A stretch of 64,000 nucleotides of DNA from Ovis canadensis (lineage: Eukaryota; Chordata; Mammalia; Artiodactyla; Bovidae): contig NC_091256.1 in the NCBI RefSeq assembly GCF_042477335.2, positions 34,750,001-34,814,000 on the forward strand, in the 5' to 3' direction. Of this stretch, positions 54,441 to 64,000 are shown one piece after another; position 1 is the first letter of the stretch; the number at the start of each line of letters is the position of its first letter. The notes beneath the pieces are model-generated. The model had not been told where the DNA came from, did no database searches, and worked only from the letters and a program-made list of their open reading frames with translations. Both the position numbers and the translations under genes were made by a program.

Positions 54441-55059
54441 GTCAGGCACAACAGAGGCTTAGAGTTGAATTAATCCGAACTCTAAGGCCCCTTACTGGAA
54501 AGCCAGTGCAGGCTACAGCTGCTGTCAGAGCCCCAACCTTCTCCTCCCCATACCCCAGGACATCAAGAACTCTTCTTACTGAAGCTAAAGAGAATCAGAA
54601 TTTGACGTGTAATGTCTGAACTTGACTGAGAGTGGGATAATTTAATTTCAGGCTTTAACTTCTTTGGATCTTGTAAGAGGATTAAATTTTGGTCTTGGGA
54701 CTCGCTGGTAACTTGATACTGGGAAGGGTAAGTTCAAGTGTAGAACATCTTATTGTTGGGATGCTTTTATGATATAAATTAAGATATGTTGGTTTTACCG
54801 CATAACTTCTGATGGGCTATGTTGGTCAATGTAGCTTGAAATAATTTGAGATGGAAAACTGAAGAAGAGCTACGTTTTTCATCTTGAATATAGAAAGGCC
54901 TTGAGAAACACAATGTACTTTACTGACCCTTCTCAGAAACTTATGGGGGAAAACTCCACACTGCCTTCAGGGGAAGGTCTCTAGTGGAGCAGTGGCTGGT
55001 TTGGTGGTGGTAGGGAGCTGATTCCCTCTCTGAAGGTGCTGTGCCCCTTCTGGTTGACC

Positions 55060-55235
55060 ACTGTTGTTGTTTAGTCCCTAAGTTATGTTTGACTCTTTTG
55101 TGACCCCATGGATTGTAGCCCACCAGGCTGCTCTGTCCATGGGATTTCCCGGGCAAGAATACTAGAGTGGGTTGCCGTTTCCTCCTCCAGGGGATCTTCC
55201 TGACCAGGATCTCCTGCATTAGCAGGTAGGAATCT
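55060..55235 (-). mobile_element. Bov-tA SINE, head truncated
   Basis: Reverse unit from ttagtccctaagttatgttt to ctcctgcattagcaggtagg. Confidence 0.85.
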
Positions 55236-55654
55236 GGGGACAGATAGAGTAATTTCCCTCAGGCTGCATGAGTATTCGTATTTATTTCTTATGAATCCAA
55301 TGAAGAGGCATTAATCAGCCTTGGCCCCTCCCCATTTCCTCTCATCCTTCTTAGGAGAAAAATGACTGGTAAACTTGGGACTAGCAACTGAACTCTGCTC
55401 CTCCTCCTTCCTCTTCCTGCGCTCAGCCCACCTTCAAACTGCTGGGAAGTCTCCTTGGTCCAAGTGGTAAACGTGGCAGCAAAACCTTGCCCTAGATGGG
55501 AGAGGCCTGTAGTTGTCCAGTGCTTCCTGAGGCTGGGTGAATAAATTTTCTACTGAGATTCTGTATTAGAAATTGTTGTCTAATTACTTCTATATTATAT
55601 TCCTCAAGCACATCCTCCAGCCTAGCTTTGTTTTTTGTTCAGTAATAAAGCAGA

Positions 55655-55965
55655 TTTTTGTGGTTCAGTCTCTCATTCATGTACAACTCTTTTCGACCCC
55701 ATAGGCTACAGCATGCCAGGCTTCCCTCTCCCTCACTATCTCCTGGAGTTTGCTCAAACTCATGTCCATTGAGTGGATGATGCCGTCCAACCATCTCAAT
55801 ATCTGTCACCCCCTTCTTCCCCTGCCTTCAATGTTTTCCAGCATCAGTGTCTTTTCCAATGAGTCAGCTCTTCACATCAGGTGGCCAAAGTACTGGAACT
55901 TCAGCTTTAGCATCAGTCCTTTCAATGAATATTCAGGCTTGATTTCCTTTGGGATTGACTGATTT
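55655..55965 (-). mobile_element. BovB 3' fragment
   Basis: Contains gtttgctcaaactcatgtcc, gtggccaaagtactggaact and ttcaatgaatattcaggctt. Confidence 0.87.
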
Positions 55966-56054
55966 ATTTGACCTCAAAAAAAATCAGATGTTTGATCTAA
56001 AACTATGTCCACACACTAATTGTGTTCTGCCTTTGCCAGGTGCCAAGAAGTCTG

Positions 56055-56260
56055 AAGAACGAGTTCATCCACTGCATGCCACTTGATCCTCCTGATGATC
56101 CAGTGAGGTGGATGGATGGGAAAGCCTTCCGTAAGCTAATTCAGTAATATAATCACACTTGCCCTTAGTTGCATAACTCATGTCAAGGAGGTTTGAAAAG
56201 TTTAAGTAACTCGCCCACGTTATAGGTGGTGGGCTAGAACAGAACTCAAAGCTTTTGACT
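56055..56260 (-). repeat. MIR
   Basis: Reverse MIR order: tgatcctcctgatgatccag, gtttaagtaactcgcccacg, tggtgggctagaacagaact. Confidence 0.7.
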
Positions 56261-56284
56261 TCTGGCAACTTGCTGCTAAAAATC

Positions 56285-56385
56285 TGTTGGCAGTGTATGT
56301 GTATAACTGATTCACTTCACTATATCCTTGAAACTAACACAACATTGTATATCAACTATACTCCAATAAAAATTTTAAAAATCTG
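56285..56385 (+). repeat. L1 3' end
   Basis: Contains ttgaaactaacacaacattg and tatcaactatactccaataa. Confidence 0.75.
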
Positions 56386-57144
56386 TTAGCAAGAATTCAG
56401 AGTATCTTCAAGTGGAATCTGGTTTATTCCTACATTTGAAACATTCACTTGTGACTTTATGAAGGGAACTTTAAGACTGTTGTGTGGAGGCTGTAGTGGG
56501 TTTGTGAATCACTTGACGATTTTGTTCAAAGTGGCTGTTCCTGTATCTGATGCTCTGATATCCCCATGTGATGGGTCTGCAGTGAGACCTAGGAATCCTC
56601 CTTTTTAGGAAGGCCTCAAATTGTTCTAATCTCTTACCTCATTACTGAGTCCTCTCTCTCCCCACTCTAATGTTGGCATTCTCTCTACTGGTGTGTAAAG
56701 AAACGCTGGCTTTCTTTGAGAAATCGGACTCACTAGCATACACTGTGGTTAAACATGGATATGTCCACATCGGGTGAGCGGTTCATGCTGATCCAAACAC
56801 GCGTCTCCCAGCTCTCTGAGGACCCTAACACCCACATCTAGAGGCAGTGGGAGACCACCTGTGTCCTGGAAGAGAGCAGAGCTCTGAAGGCAAAACTTGG
56901 ATGGACCACCAGGCAACTGGGTTAACTCCCACATCATTCAGCTCAGTTCATTTCAGTTGGGCAGGAAGGGGCAATGATTGGGGCTGAACAATTGTGCACA
57001 AATTGTGTAACAAATGCCTGTGTGAGAATGTATGCATGAGGAAATAATGAGAAAGAGCGCTTTGTAAGCATACTTGCTTCTTATTTTATTTTAAATTTAT
57101 TTTTAATTGTTATGTGGGCCTTACAGTCAGAATAAAGTAGCAGT

Positions 57145-57355
57145 GAAAGTGATAGTCGCTCAGTCGTGTCCAGCTCTTAGCGACCCCATGGACTATAGCC
57201 TGCCAGGCTCCTCTGTCCATTGAGTTCTCCAGGCAGGAATACTGGAGCAGGTTGCCATTCCATTCTCCTGAGGATCTTTCTGTTCCAGGAATTGAACCTG
57301 GGTCTCCTGCATTGCAGGGAGATTCTTTACTGTCTGAGCCACCAGGAAAGCCCAA
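57145..57355 (-). mobile_element. Bov-tA SINE
   Basis: Complete reverse unit from gtgatagtcgctcagtcgtg to gagccaccaggaaagccc. Confidence 0.89.
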
Positions 57356-57539
57356 ATATTGTGTATTAATACATCTGTTAATACATACGTGGAATCTAGA
57401 AAAATAGTACTGATAAACCTATTTGCAGAGAAGGAATGGAGAAGCAGACATAGAGAATGGCCTTGCAGACACCGTGGGTGAAGGCGAGGGTACGATGATT
57501 TGAGAGAGTAGCATTTGCTTCTTTTTTAAAATCAATTGG

Positions 57540-57655
57540 TGGGACTTCCCTGGTGGTTCAGTGGTTAAGACTCTGCATTTGGCTTAGGTTTGATCCCTGG
57601 TCAGGGAACTAAGATCCTACAAGCTGTTTGAACAAAACAAATTGAAGCAAAAATC
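57540..57655 (+). mobile_element. CHR-type SINE, truncated
   Basis: Starts gggacttccctggtggttca and continues to tcagggaactaagatcctac. Confidence 0.84.
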
Positions 57656-58429
57656 AATTGGTGCCTTTTAATGAATCAACAAGTAAGAAGGAAGTCCAAA
57701 ATACAGCATTAACAATGGAAAGAACATGGGGGCCATTGGCATGGATTTTCTGTGTGTTTGTTAGCTTTGTGTTTATCTTATTTTTCCAGACAAGGTAAGA
57801 GTTAGAGATGCTGGTGAGAAATTGCCACATTCTCTAAAAGTCCACGGAGATTCTGTCTGTCAACTGGTTTTCCTCTCTTTCTACCTCCTAGCCAAGCTTC
57901 AGAGGAAACTCTTTTCATGTGAACTGGAAAAGATGAATTTCAAGCTTCATTGAGAGCTTGAAAACCTTAAATCCTCCATGAAAAAACCCTGCATCTCCAG
58001 AATCTTTCATCCCAAAGAATTAGAAAGCTTTTTTCTTGGGCTGTGGAATGGTTGCATTATTAACTATGATAACTTAAGTTACTGAATAGAAGGATGTAAT
58101 AAATCTGAAGGTATTTGTTCTGGTTTGTGACTAAGCAAAATTGTATAATATTAAATCAGATGTTGTTATAAACATACGAAATGGCACGTTTTTTCCCAGC
58201 TTGGGGCATTGTGGCATGAAGCTTCTGGGAACCTCAAAAAAACAATGTTTTTACATTCTTGCATACCGAGTCTGGTTTCTGCTAGGTTTTCTTCTTTCTG
58301 AGCATGAATGCTAAATAAAAGTGCTTCTGTTTAGATCTTTGTGTTTTCCCAGCAAGTTAGCAAGGCTGACTAATGATGTTCTTGCTCCTTTGCAGGCTGT
58401 TCTATGGGGTAGAAGGAAAGGCCTGGGAT

Positions 58430-58472
58430 GTATGTATGTGTGTGTGTTTGTGTGTCCGTGTGTGTCTGTTAA
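58430..58472. repeat. Imperfect (TG)n repeat
   Basis: TGTA units followed by TG units interrupted by TTTG and CCG. Confidence 0.85.
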
Positions 58473-58906
58473 ATGGAAGGGATGAATGGCATCCTACTAC
58501 CCTGGTGTGTCTGGGTTGGAGGGAATCTTAGACACAAGCTAGTTCACCAGCCTCCTCATGACCCTGGAGAGAACGGCACAATTGCCTCTGGGAAGTGGTT
58601 ATGTTGGCCTTGAGCTTCTACCTCAAAGTGGTGGTAACGCTGCTGTGTGGTGCACAAAACGATGAGAAAAAAACTACAAAGAAATCATGACATACAGAGT
58701 GCCAAAGAGCAATTATAGTTATTCTTGTTTTGGCGCTTAGTGGTAATTTTTATTTCCTTAGTTTTCAGGTGTATTATTTTTCATAATGGGAGAAAAGAAA
58801 TTGACATTCAAAACATAACTATAGCCTTGAAAACGTTTGAGTATTTAACAGTCACCTTTAAGAAAGATGATTTGGGATTTTGATAGCATTCTACAAATTG
58901 TTTAGA

Positions 58907-59105
58907 GCCACACTGTCCAACATGGTAGCCATTAGCCATGTGGGGTTCCTGAAATATGGCTGGTCCCCCCAGCGATGTACAATATGTGAGAGATACATAC
59001 TCAATTTCAAATACATAGTGCAAATAAAAGAGTGCATGATAGAAGAGCAATCATTTTTATAACGATGATGCATTGAAATGATAACAGTTTGGAAATAGTG
59101 GATTA
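58907..59105. repeat. MER-like DNA-transposon remnant
   Basis: Contains cactgtccaacatggtagcc and attagccatgtggggttcct, the opening of a common mammalian non-autonomous DNA element; exact family not certain. Confidence 0.45.
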
Positions 59106-59114
59106 AATTAATTA

Positions 59115-59820
59115 ATTTTTAAAATTTATTTTATTGAAGTATAGCTATTTTATAACGTTAATTTCTGCTGTATAGCAGTGATTCAGTTATACATGTATAT
59201 ATATACATATATAATCTTTTTCATATGCTAAATGGTTTATTATGGTTATTACAGGATATTGAGTGGCGTTTCCTATTCTATACAGTAGGACCTATTGTTT
59301 ATCCATCTGTATATAATAGTTTGCGTCTGCTAATTCCAAGCTCACAAGCCGTCCTTCCCCACCCTCTCCCTTTGGCAACCACAAGTCTGTTCTCTATGTC
59401 TGTGAGTCTGTTTGTGTTTCATAGATACATTCTTCTGTGTCATATTTTAGATCCCACATATAAGTGATATCATATGATATTAGTCTTTCTCTTTCTAACT
59501 TACTTAGTATGATCATCTCTAGGTTCATCCATGTTTCTGCAAACAGAAGCAACCTAAATGTCCATCAACAGATGAACGAATTAAGAAGATGTAGGGGCTC
59601 AGAGGATAAAGCATCTGCCTGCAATGCAGGAGACCCAGGTTCGATCCCTGGGTTGGGAAGATCCCCTGGAGAAGGAAATGGCAACCCAGTATTCTTGCCT
59701 GGAGAATCCCATGGACAGAGACTGGCAGGTTACAGTCCATGGGGTCACAAAGAGTTGGACATGACTGAGTGACTTCACTTTCACTTCACTACAATGGAAT
59801 ACTACTCATCCATAAAAATG
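59115..59820. mobile_element. Antisense L1 end with nested Bov-tA SINE
   Basis: L1 sequence (attgaagtatagctatttta; tataagtgatatcatatgat) followed by a sense Bov-tA (59587-59788) and a short L1 piece (caatggaatactactcatcc). Confidence 0.8.
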
Positions 59821-60173
59821 GATTAGCTATTGGTAAATTAGTAAAATTATTTTCACTTTTTTTTTTACCTTTTGGCATGACTATCAGAAAATTTAAAATG
59901 ACATATGTGGGTCTTGTATGAAGAGAGATTAGCGTTATCATTCTTTTTGACAAGAGTCGGGGAGGGCCTGGACAACACACATATAGTTAAGACGTTGCTA
60001 CCTATTTGGTAACATCTGAACATGGTTTTGAGGAAGGAGAGTGATAGCTTAATGAGTGTGAGGTGTCCTTTTAGGATGATACAAAGGTTTTGGATCCAGG
60101 TAGTGGTGATGGCTGCATAATATTGTGAATGTACTAAATATCACTAATGGTTAATTTTATGTCATGTGTGTTT

Positions 60174-60191
60174 TATCACACACACACACAA
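60174..60191. repeat. Short (CA)n repeat
   Basis: About seven CA units at the end of an L1 3'-like stretch (60040-60173). Confidence 0.8.
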
Positions 60192-60282
60192 TTACATATG
60201 TGGGTTATATTATCCTTCTGTTTTCACATGTTTAAAGTAAAGAGGTAGGGGGTATGGCTTTGCTTAAAATAGTGTCTCTAGA

Positions 60283-60500
60283 AATATAGAGGGCTTCCCT
60301 GGTGACTCGGTGGTAAAGAATCCACTTGCCAATGCCAGAGACATGGGTTTAATCCCAGGGTTGGGAAGATCCCCAGGAGAAGGAAATGGCAACCAGCTAT
60401 GGTTATCTTGCCTGGGAAATCCCACGGACAGGGGAGCCTGGTGGGCTACAGTCAATGGGGTTGCAAAGAGTCAGAAATGACTTAGTGACTGAACAACAAC
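60283..60500 (+). mobile_element. Bov-tA SINE
   Basis: Head gggcttccctggtgactcgg, terminus agtcagaaatgacttagtga, followed by an AAC-rich tail. Confidence 0.89.
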
Positions 60501-62670
60501 AACAAGAAAAAGAGAAAAAAGTGGAAAGAGGCAAGGATGGACTGAAGGTGGCTGAGAGAGTTTAGAACTCTTCTCTCTCCCTTTGGTGAAAATGTTAACA
60601 CATTTCATGAAGCCCCTGGAGGCCTCGGCTTCACGCAGTCCCTATCTCTTTGCAATGCCTTCCTCTAACTTGTCTTATTCCACTTTTCCTCCACACTTGG
60701 CATGCTGCCCATTGCAGGGTTTCTCACTAAAGATAACTCCTTCCCTAAAATTCCTCACAGTTATGTGGTGTTAAGGAATTAGGGATCTTGACATTTGAAA
60801 ATAGAATACTCAGACCAGGCTCCACAGCCCTCCGGCCTCCCAAATACTGTTGACTGAGAAAACTTAAAGTCTTATCTCTGCATCTCTGGAATCCAGCTTC
60901 TTCAGTGTACACCTCAGGAGACAAAATGGATCTGTGGTGTCAGGAGTCAGGACAGTGGTCCTGGGGGCTGGAAGCGAGAGGAGGTGGCAGTGCCCCGGTT
61001 GGGGCATTGCGAAGGGCTTGTGAGTGTGGCCAACATTCTGATCTGGGTGCTCCTTCCTTCAGTAAGTCCATGTGGTGGAACCATTGAATTGGCGACCCCA
61101 TGTGCAGTCCTCATCAATACCAAGTTTAAAAACAAACCACCCTGGGAGGTGGATACTTCTCTGAGTGTTGAGCGACCAGCCCTGGTATGAGTGAAAGCCG
61201 GGCGGCTGGTGCATACCCACTTCCGGCGGGACCTGGATTGACAAGGCCAGTCCAGGAGGAAGAGGTGGAGACTTTCGGAGGCCCCGCCCCAAGGCCCTCC
61301 ACCTGTGAGCTTTGTGAGTGAGCGACTCACCTCAGACAATTCACCTTTATACCTTCTCTCCTGTCTCTGCATTTGGGGCCCCCACACACTTGAAGGTCAG
61401 GGAGGGAGGGGTGTGGGCATGAGTGATTTAGCAAGAGGCGGGCTCAGCCACTGGTGTAGGACCCCTCAGGACAGTCACATTCTTGGGAGAGATTGGAATT
61501 CTTCCCCTGCTGTAAATAGACCCCCATGAGGGGAGGGGGAACTGCCCCGGAGCCAGCAGGCTCTGCAGTTATCACCTACGGAAATCCTGTGTGGTGGTAA
61601 ATACAGCCTCAGCAAAGCCTGGAGAAGAGATTACAGAGGGGGGAGCCAAGGAGGGGCTGCTGAGGAGGCTGCCCTGGGAGGTTATTAACCAGATAGGGGC
61701 GGGAAACCAGAGGCTGGGGGATTTGGGTTGGAGGAACACAGGAGGAAATGAGGGAGGAAAAATAAACAACTGAGATTAGCAAGCTCACTTGCTTCCTCCC
61801 CTCCACCCTTTTGTTTTGTGCCTGGATGAGGTCGCCCCTGAGGTCTCCTCTGCTGCAGACAGCAGCCTGGAGGCTGATTTTGTAAACGGGGCCTGAGGCC
61901 TGGCTCCTGCCTCCTTCCCCCATAGCCAATTTCTCGTAGTGACCTTGCCCCCCAAAAGCAGCCTGCGGCAGGATTCCTACAAGCACCGGCCCCCGGACCC
62001 CCCGCCTCCTTTTCCCCACCTGTACAAGTGCAAAGTGCCCAAGGAGATGTGTCCAGCTGTCCTTGTCAGGGAACTGGTTCAGGGGAGGTTCATGACAATG
62101 TTGTTGACCCTCAAAGAGGTTTTCCTTTCTTTGGATCACAACCAGAAATGATCAGATGTGGCCTTACACTGAAGTGCTAACGTTCAGGTATGCCAGCCTG
62201 CTGGAAGTCAACTGGTTCCCTTGGAAAAACTTCAGCCTCATAAGACAGGCGAGAGGGAACTGGAAGGTGGCCAGGAAAACCGCCTGTCCAGACCTCAGCT
62301 GTGGCTGTGCTGGTTAGGTGACCTGGGGCCAGGCTTCCTAACCTTTGTGGGTCTTCACTGAAACAGCCATAAAATAGGAATGAGTATGCTAATGCACCAT
62401 CCATCATATGATACTACTGAGGCCTCGTGTATACCCGAGGATCTGATAGCAGGTGTGTAAAAGTACTTTGTGAACTGCAGAGCGCCTCCCTAGGAACTTT
62501 CTGGCGGGGTTATCAGAGTGGTGTGCTAGTGTGGGCAGAAAATTATTACAGAGAATGCACAGAACTCCAGTTTGCAAATGTTTTACTTTTACGTTAGAGC
62601 ATCTTTAAGGAAAATCAATATCCTGATAAAATTAGCTAACCCTCAATGCTTGTTACTTAAGAGAAAAGCT
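60501..62670. other. Unique, partly GC-rich intergenic DNA
   Basis: About 2 kb with few repeats except a MIR-like stretch near 62280-62480. The part at 61.0-62.1 kb is relatively GC-rich. Several 60-176-codon frames on both strands exist here but overlap one another and carry no recognisable domain, so I do not call a gene. Confidence 0.55.
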
Positions 62671-62802
62671 GCTTGAGACTTTCCTGGCAATCCAGTGGTT
62701 AAGAGTCTATGCTTCCACTGCAGTGGCCGTGGGTTCGATCCCTGGTCTTGGAACTAAGATCCAAAATCCTGTGGGGCCATGGCCAATAAATAAATAAATG
62801 AG
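62670..62802 (+). mobile_element. CHR-type SINE
   Basis: Starts gagactttcctggcaatcca and ends with an AAT-repeat tail (ccaataaataaataaatgag). Confidence 0.85.
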
Positions 62803-62989
62803 AGAAGCACCTCAATAGAAAACCAAGTCCTTGGGATGGCATTTTGGTGTCACATCTGAAATCACTTTGTTCTCAGTCCACCCCTGGGGCCTTTCTCTCC
62901 TGCTCAGACACATGTCTGCACCAGGGAGCAGATTCCCACCCTCAACTCACCTCTTGCACAGCAGTCAATGCCTTTATAAGTTCTTTTTT

Positions 62990-63651
62990 TTTTAAATTAA
63001 TTTTTATTGGAATACGGTTGCTTTACAATGTTGTGTTAGTTTCTGCTGCACAGCAAAATGCCTCAGCTATACGTAGCCGTTCTTTCTGCATTGCTTGTTT
63101 AGGCCCAGTACAACGAGTTCCTTGTCTGTGAGGCCTGTCTCTCTAAGCAGTTTGAAAATGTGAAGTGCCAGGTAGTTATCTAGAGAGAGGGCAGGCTAGG
63201 AGCAGCTTATTGAAAGCTTTTTTCCTGCTTAGCTACCCCCTGAATAGGCTCCCTAAAGATGATGAGGCGTTAGAGGCTGGAGAGAGGTGTTTTTTTTTTT
63301 TAATTTGGACCACTAAATATTTTTTTAATTGGAGGATAATTGCTATACAGTGTTGTTTCTGCCATACAACAATGTGAGTCAGTCATAAGTCTACATATGT
63401 CCCTTCCCTCTTGAACCTCCCTCCCACCTCCCACCCCATCCCACCCCTCTAGGTTGTCACAGACCACTGGGTTGAGCTTCTTGTGTTACATAGTAACTTC
63501 CCACTAGCTATCTATTTTACATATGATAATGTATATGTTTCAAGGCTGCTCTCTCAATTCATCCCACCCTCTCCAAAAGGCTGCTTTCTATGTTTGCGTC
63601 TCTATTCTTACCCTGCAAATAGGTTCATCAATACAGTTTTTCTAGATTCCA
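62990..63651 (-). mobile_element. Antisense L1 3' ends (two pieces)
   Basis: 62990-63080 and 63300-63650 both read as reverse L1 3' UTR (ttggaatacggttgctttac; ttggaggataattgctatac). The sequence between them is unrecognised. Confidence 0.78.
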
Positions 63652-64000
63652 TCAGTTCAGTTCAGTCGCTCAGTTGTATCCGACTCTTTGCGACCCCATG
63701 AATTGCAGCACGCCAGGCCTCCCTGTCCATCACCAACTCCTGGAGTTCACTTAAACTCACGTCCATCGAGTTGGTGATGCCATCCAGCCATCTCATCCTC
63801 GGTCATCCCCTTCTCCTGCCCCCAATCCCTCCCAGCCTCAGAATCTTTTCCAATGAGTCAGCTCTTCGCTTGAGGTGGCCAAAGTACTGGAGTTTCAGCT
63901 TTAGCATCATTCCTTCCAAAGAAATCCCAGGGCTGATCTCCTTCAGAATGGATTGGTTGGATCTCCTTGCAGTCCAAGGGACTCTTAAGAGTCTTCTCCA
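63652..64000 (-). mobile_element. BovB 3' fragment running off the window
   Basis: Starts ttcagttcagtcgctcagtt and continues through the standard BovB 3' blocks to the last base; its other end is outside the window. Confidence 0.9.

Larger units (their letters stand above)
53491..60500. other. Repeat-rich intergenic DNA
   Basis: Mostly L1 3' ends with nested Bov-tA SINEs (53519-53735, 59587-59788), plus a BovB fragment (55655-55965), MIR (56055-56260), CHR SINE (57540-57650) and a MER-like DNA-transposon remnant (about 58907-59105). Unique stretches at 54.45-55.05, 56.4-57.1 and 57.7-58.9 kb show no exon. Confidence 0.7.

Noticed and set aside
61609-62139. 176-codon minus-strand frame as a gene
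   Set aside because: Overlapped by frames on the other strand; no domain, splice support or codon pattern that I can see.
1-64000. CRISPR arrays, bacterial operons, phage modules or tRNA/rRNA genes
   Set aside because: None seen. tRNA-like A/B-box wording (for example ggttcgatccctggg) belongs to tRNA-derived SINEs, not functional tRNA genes.

Overview
The window is nuclear DNA from a ruminant, most likely a bovid. It is dense in BovB LINEs, tRNA-derived Bov-tA and Bov-A2 SINEs and CHR/ART2-type SINEs, a combination confined to pecoran ruminants. I cannot tell cattle from buffalo, sheep or goat by reading alone. There is no prokaryotic-style gene organisation. Most open frames longer than 60 codons are chance frames or lie inside retroelements.

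The real genes are two tandem, same-strand (+) paralogues of the mitochondrial amidoxime-reducing component family. MTARC2 is present from exon 3 to its stop codon (3301-15560); its exons 1-2 and promoter lie to the left of the window. MTARC1 is complete (24569-46795) in seven coding exons of 272, 174, 163, 141, 62, 72 and 130 nt, predicting 337 residues. The MTARC2 exons in view have the same lengths, phases and order (163, 141, 62, 72, then a last exon shorter by 3 nt), so the pair arose by tandem duplication. Both keep the cysteine codon at the start of exon 6 that matches the molybdenum-ligand cysteine of human mARC1 (Cys273). mARC proteins sit in the outer mitochondrial membrane and, with cytochrome b5 type B and NADH-cytochrome b5 reductase (neither in this window), reduce N-hydroxylated substrates.

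Layout: 1-3300, MTARC2 intron 2; 3301-15560, MTARC2 exons 3-7; 15561-24340, a short intergenic interval mostly taken up by one near-full-length antisense BovB with an 11-bp target-site duplication; about 24340-24900, CpG island and first exon of MTARC1; 24569-46795, MTARC1; 46796-about 48480, probable MTARC1 3' UTR containing a Bov-A2 SINE; 48480-64000, gene-free DNA. By human synteny the last part should lead toward HLX. It holds a 1.5-kb repeat-free tract at 51.97-53.49 kb with the look of a conserved regulatory element.

I found no previously undescribed gene system. The observations most worth checking are the candidate regulatory tract, the Asn-Lys change in a conserved MOSC-domain motif of MTARC1, two BovB copies sharing the same 85-bp downstream flank, and the His-for-Asp change in the catalytic motif of the largest BovB reverse transcriptase.
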